Both the position numbers and the translations under genes were made by a program. Below the pieces are notes generated by a model. That model saw nothing but the letters and a program-made list of their open reading frames with translations, had not been told where the DNA came from and searched no databases. DNA of 8,582 nucleotides from Candidatus Omnitrophota bacterium (lineage in GTDB: Bacteria; Omnitrophota; Koll11; Gorgyraeales; Gorgyraeaceae), in contig JAHIRR010000138.1 in assembly GCA_018818505.1 (NCBI GenBank), positions 1-8,582 on the forward strand, given 5' to 3'. Below are positions 6,032 to 8,582 of the stretch, in pieces (the first letter of the stretch is position 1; every line of letters starts with the position of its first letter).

Positions 6032-6067
6032 ACAAAAAGACCATGTTTTCCAGTGGTCCTTTTCCAT
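6023..6067 (-). CDS. Possible 14-codon leader peptide in the kinase leader
   Basis: An ATG at 6065-6067 opens MEKDHWKTWSFCAL, stopping with TAA at 6023-6025. It holds two Trp codons and one Cys codon in 14. It starts only about 8 bases after the predicted transcription start and has at best a poor ribosome binding site. Its coding bases form both arms of the first hairpin, so ribosome movement would change the folding, as in attenuation. There is no proof of translation; a chance ORF is quite possible. Confidence 0.25.
   Translation of the reverse strand: MEKDHWKTWSFCAL
6034..6063 (-). terminator. First leader hairpin, terminator-like
   Basis: On the minus strand AAAAGGACCA (6063-6054) pairs with TGGTCTTTTT (6043-6034), ten pairs with one G-U, around a 10-base loop. 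The right arm ends in five Ts at 6038-6034. It follows the permease stop and also lies downstream of the kinase promoter, so it can work as a permease terminator, a kinase attenuator, or both. Confidence 0.5.
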
Positions 6068-6081
6068 CTTATATTGGTTAT

Positions 6082-6109
6082 ATTATATCAAATTACAGCA
6101 AAAAGTCAA
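6082..6109 (-). promoter_or_regulatory. Near-consensus sigma-70 promoter of the kinase gene
   Basis: On the minus strand TTGACT (6104-6109) and TATAAT (6082-6087) are separated by 16 bases; only one base departs from consensus. Transcription would start near 6075, giving a leader of about 82 nt before the kinase ATG. The -35 box lies 6 bases after the permease stop codon. Confidence 0.8.
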
Positions 6110-6115
6110 CGTATT

Positions 6116-7108
6116 TTAGAAAATAGCATTTGCCAGCATGCCGAGGGCTATTACTTGGGGCACTGTGATTATTGGGAGCCATATTGCTACGCGCTTGCCT
6201 ACATTGACCCATAAAAGGCCTATCTCTGTATAATCTGTTACTACGCCTGCCATTAAGAATACAAATGCATTTCCAAACGCGCCTGTCTGTCTGTATATCT
6301 CAAATGCTAATGGGGCTGTGCCTTCAGAGCATACTTCCATAATCGTCGCCACTATAAGAGTCACGATCAAGCCCATAAACGTAGGCCCCATATAATTCTG
6401 GAAAATATTATGCGGCATGTACGCGCCTACTAAGCTCGCAAGGCCAATACCTGCTAATATCCACCATAAGATCATATTGGAAAGTGATAGCGCGCCTTTA
6501 TATATTCCTTTTATATCATTCATGGAAAACTTATATGATGAAGCTCTATTTCTTATATCATGCGCAACAGAAAATCCTTCTTTTGTCTCTACGCTATTTT
6601 TATTTGTCTCTATGAGGCCTTTTCTTTCCAGCACCTGAAAGATCAATCCTGTGGTTATTGCAATAATGATCGCGCATAAGATTATATAAAGCGCCTTTAC
6701 GCCAAAAAATGCCATGAGCATTATTGTAAGCGGCAGATTTGCCCAGGGGCTTGCTAAAAGAAATGCCACGACCGCGGGATTTGACGCGCCTTTTTTGTGT
6801 AACTGTATGGAAAGAGCGAGTATGCCGTGGCTACAGGCGCTCATGAAAAATCCAAGTATCACTGAATAGAATATCGTCCTCTTCCTTGGGCTTGCCAGTA
6901 TATGCGATATATATTCTCTGGGAATAAAATGATCTATCACGCCTCCTAAAAACAGGCCCAAAAGAATCGCCCACCAGATCCTGTGGGCATACATAAAAAA
7001 GGCATCTCTAAAAGGTCCCAAGACGCATAAAATCCCCAGAATAGACGCGACAATAAATATTTTATTCTTATACCATTTGGTTTTTTGGCAATGCTCGCAA
7101 TTATCCAT
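6116..7108 (-). CDS. ArsP/DUF318-type membrane permease
   Basis: A 330-residue integral membrane protein of the permease family that includes ArsP (organoarsenical efflux) and many uncharacterised members. Hydrophobic spans lie at about residues 17-32, 45-60, 78-103, 112-135, 138-158, 208-230, 242-258, 280-297 and 306-328. Family landmarks are 'MSACSHGILALS' (89-100), 'LLASPWANLPLTI' (117-129), 'EVCSEGTAPLAFE' (258-270) and 'MAGVVTDYTEIGLLW' (286-300). A hydrophilic loop of about 45 residues separates two halves (about 161-205). The N-terminus has C4-x2-C7, a possible thiol or metal site; C92 and C260 lie in the conserved blocks. The start follows GGAG 5 bases before the ATG at 7106-7108. It follows trxB across a giant palindrome, so co-transcription is likely but possibly modulated. 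The substrate is unknown; no arsR or arsenate reductase gene is visible. Confidence 0.85.
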   Translation of the reverse strand: MDNCEHCQKTKWYKNKIFIVASILGILCVLGPFRDAFFMYAHRIWWAILLGLFLGGVIDHFIPREYISHILASPRKRTIFYSVILGFFMSACSHGILALSIQLHKKGASNPAVVAFLLASPWANLPLTIMLMAFFGVKALYIILCAIIIAITTGLIFQVLERKGLIETNKNSVETKEGFSVAHDIRNRASSYKFSMNDIKGIYKGALSLSNMILWWILAGIGLASLVGAYMPHNIFQNYMGPTFMGLIVTLIVATIMEVCSEGTAPLAFEIYRQTGAFGNAFVFLMAGVVTDYTEIGLLWVNVGKRVAIWLPIITVPQVIALGMLANAIF

Positions 7109-7119
7109 CTTTACTCCGT

Positions 7120-7193
7120 GCTAACTTTACATGGCAAGGCTGGACCTCGGCTTTTTTAAAAGCCGAGGTCCAGCCTTGCCATGTAAAGTTAGC
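7120..7193. repeat. Perfect 36-bp inverted repeat between trxB and the permease gene
   Basis: Arm 7120-7155 and arm 7158-7193 are exact reverse complements with only TT (7156-7157) between them, 74 bp in all. The right arm includes the TAA stop of trxB and the last two bases of its final Ser codon; the left arm ends 11 bases before the permease ATG, just outside its ribosome binding site. RNA from either strand would form a rod of about 34-36 pairs. No T-run follows on the minus strand, so it is not a standard intrinsic terminator. Confidence 0.97.
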
Positions 7194-8106
7194 TATAGGC
7201 AATACCTTTTAGGTCTTCTACGTAGTGCTGTGCGCTAAATGCCGCTGTAGCGCCGTCTCCGCATGCAGTGATTATCTGGCGCAGGAGTTTTTTGCGGCAA
7301 TCGCCGCAGGCAAAAATCCCCTTCTTGGAAGTCCTCATATCATCATCTGCTAAGATGTAACTGGCTTTATCTAATTTAACCAGGCCTTGAACAAAATCTG
7401 TATTTGGTATATAGCCGACGAAGATAAAAACGCCATCGCATGAAACATCAACGCCCTTGCTGGTCTTAACACTCCGGGCCCTGTCATCTCCTAAGATCTC
7501 AACAACATTTGACTTCCAGATAAATTCTATTTTTTTATTAGAAAGGGCTCGCTCCTGAAGGATCTTTGTCGCTCTTAAACGATCCCGGCGATGTACCACT
7601 TTAACTTTCTTAACGAACTTAGTAAGAAATATCGCCTCCTCTATAGAAGTATCCCCTCCGCCCACAAGCACGACCTCTTTATCCTTATAAAGCGGGCCGT
7701 CGCATGTAGCGCAATAAGAAACGCCTTTTCCTTGAAATTTTTCTTCGCCAGGTACGCCTAACTTCCTCGGTCTTGCCCCAGATGCGATAATAGCTGAAAA
7801 AGATGAAACTACTTTACCTTCGAGTTCGATCTTCCAGCCTTTAGAATCTTTTTCCAGTTTATTTACGGTGCCTGTCTTAAACTCTGTTCCAAATTTTTGG
7901 GCCTGTTTTTTAAATTTCTCTACCAGTTCAAACCCATTGACTCCATCCACAAAACCAGGATAATTCTCTATAGAGTCTGTAATTATTGCCTGACCAGGCA
8001 CTGCGAAGCTTTCGATCAATAATGTCTTTAACCTCGCCCTGGAAGCATATAAAGCCGCGGTAAGGCCAGCTGGACCGCCACCTATAATTACTACATCATA
8101 ATCCAT
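7189..8106 (-). CDS. trxB: Thioredoxin reductase (NADPH, FAD)
   Basis: A 305-residue protein of usual length for low-molecular-weight thioredoxin reductase, which passes electrons from NADPH through FAD to thioredoxin in the cytoplasm. It has the N-terminal FAD site GGGPAG (9-14), redox-active Y-C132-A-T-C135-D, NADPH site GGGDTSIEEA (149-158), HRRD (172-175) for the NADP phosphate, and the C-terminal FAD motif GIFACGDCRKKLLRQ. The frame continues to 8166, but I start at the ATG at 8104-8106, because MDYDVVIIGGG is the normal N-terminus and AAAGGTGA lies just upstream; the extra 20 codons overlap yggS. It begins 4 bases after the yggS stop. Extra cysteines appear at C267, C270 and C282 near the FAD. 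No thioredoxin gene is in the window. Confidence 0.95.
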   Translation of the reverse strand: MDYDVVIIGGGPAGLTAALYASRARLKTLLIESFAVPGQAIITDSIENYPGFVDGVNGFELVEKFKKQAQKFGTEFKTGTVNKLEKDSKGWKIELEGKVVSSFSAIIASGARPRKLGVPGEEKFQGKGVSYCATCDGPLYKDKEVVLVGGGDTSIEEAIFLTKFVKKVKVVHRRDRLRATKILQERALSNKKIEFIWKSNVVEILGDDRARSVKTSKGVDVSCDGVFIFVGYIPNTDFVQGLVKLDKASYILADDDMRTSKKGIFACGDCRKKLLRQIITACGDGATAAFSAQHYVEDLKGIAYS

Positions 8107-8110
8107 GATA

Positions 8111-8582
8111 TCACCTTTCTCCAAAAATTTTTGTCCCCACTCTAATGATGTTTGCACCTTCCTCAATAGCTATTTTACAAGAATTACTCATGCCCATTGA
8201 AAGATACTTCAATGTCCTTATCCTATCGAATATTTTTTTTGTCTCCACAAAATACGGCCTCGCGTCTTCAGGATCTCCGGACATGGGCCCCATTGTCATA
8301 AGGCCCATTACATTTATATTTTTTAATTGCGAGATATTTCCTATTAACTCCTCAACATCTTCTGGAAAAACGCCAAATTTTTGCTTTTCCCTGCCGCTAT
8401 TTACTTCGATCAAAACAGGCATTATTTTTTTTTCCTTAAAGCATGCCTTATCTATTTCCTGCGCAAGCTCCAGAGAATCAACTGTCTCTATCATATCAAA
8501 GATCTTTACAGCCTTTTTAACCTTATTTTTCTGCAGATGTCCGATAAAATGCCACTTTGCTTTATTGCCTATGGCCTGAAAC
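8111..8582 (-). CDS. yggS: YggS/PROSC-family PLP homeostasis protein, 5' end outside window
   Basis: The minus-strand frame is open from the window edge to the TAG at 8111-8113: 156 residues of a family usually about 220-235 long. The N-terminal third, which would hold the PLP-binding lysine, is missing. Visible hallmarks in order are 'WHFIGHLQKNK', 'IETVDSLELAQEI', 'VLIEVNSGREKQKFGV', 'VMGLMTMGP', 'LSMGMSNS' and 'GANIIRVGTKIFGER'. The protein binds pyridoxal 5'-phosphate in the cytoplasm and keeps vitamin B6 and amino acid pools in balance, without known enzymatic activity. An internal ATG at 8492-8494 is not the start, because family residues (GHLQKNK) lie upstream of it. It is followed closely by trxB, suggesting an operon that begins outside the window. 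Confidence 0.93.
   Translation of the reverse strand, partial: FQAIGNKAKWHFIGHLQKNKVKKAVKIFDMIETVDSLELAQEIDKACFKEKKIMPVLIEVNSGREKQKFGVFPEDVEELIGNISQLKNINVMGLMTMGPMSGDPEDARPYFVETKKIFDRIRTLKYLSMGMSNSCKIAIEEGANIIRVGTKIFGER

Noticed and set aside
7120..7193. Intrinsic terminator after trxB
   Set aside because: The stem is far longer than any usual terminator and no T-run follows on the minus strand; the permease ribosome binding site comes next.
8107..8166. 20-codon N-terminal extension of trxB
   Set aside because: It lies in the end of yggS, and MDYDVVIIGGG with a good ribosome binding site is the normal start.
8145..8579. 144-codon plus-strand frame at the right end
   Set aside because: It is antisense to the conserved YggS segments.

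Overview
The window is AT-rich bacterial DNA, and every gene I can support lies on the minus strand, so transcription runs from high to low coordinates. The mix of genes, tight operon spacing, small dispersed hairpins and a large kinase with an N-terminal 'CLRAPVG' segment after its signal/anchor reminds me of uncultured Candidatus Omnitrophica-type bacteria. That assignment is an impression, not something the sequence proves.

Right block (8582 down to 6116): a partial YggS-type PLP-homeostasis protein runs in from the window edge. It is followed after 4 bases by a complete thioredoxin reductase (trxB). Then, across an 80-base gap filled by a perfect 36-bp inverted repeat, comes an ArsP/DUF318-type permease with a Cys-x2-Cys N-terminus.

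Middle block (6115 down to 3563): a near-consensus sigma-70 promoter (TTGACT, 16 bp, TATAAT) starts a leader of about 80 nt. The leader holds a possible 14-codon minigene with two Trp codons and two terminator-like hairpins. It precedes a 718-residue histidine-kinase-like protein with an unrecognised C-terminal region of about 300 residues. The 274-bp gap that follows has no gene. It holds a perfect 10-bp AT hairpin, a REP-like palindrome with a GAAA apex and a 20-bp dyad that looks like an operator. The dyad sits just ahead of the next gene.

Left block (3562 down to 1): an ORF6N-domain DNA-binding protein carries a perfect 15-bp palindrome inside its coding sequence. After it, a second good promoter (TTGACT, 17 bp, TATCAT) lies so close to its ATG that the transcript should be almost leaderless. 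This promoter appears to drive a five-gene operon: a Cys-motif membrane protein of unknown function, a PNPOx-like split-barrel flavoprotein, a short stand-alone RnfD/NqrB-like membrane protein, endonuclease III (nth) and an AmrS-type radical SAM enzyme. The radical SAM gene runs off the left edge. It overlaps nth by ATGA and carries four tandem 7-bp repeats in its reading frame.

The common theme is redox and flavin/iron-sulfur chemistry: TrxB, PNPOx-like, RnfD-like, Nth with a 4Fe-4S cluster, and AmrS. The most unusual items are non-coding: the 74-bp perfect palindrome, the structured kinase leader, the in-frame heptamer array and the palindrome inside the ORF6N gene.
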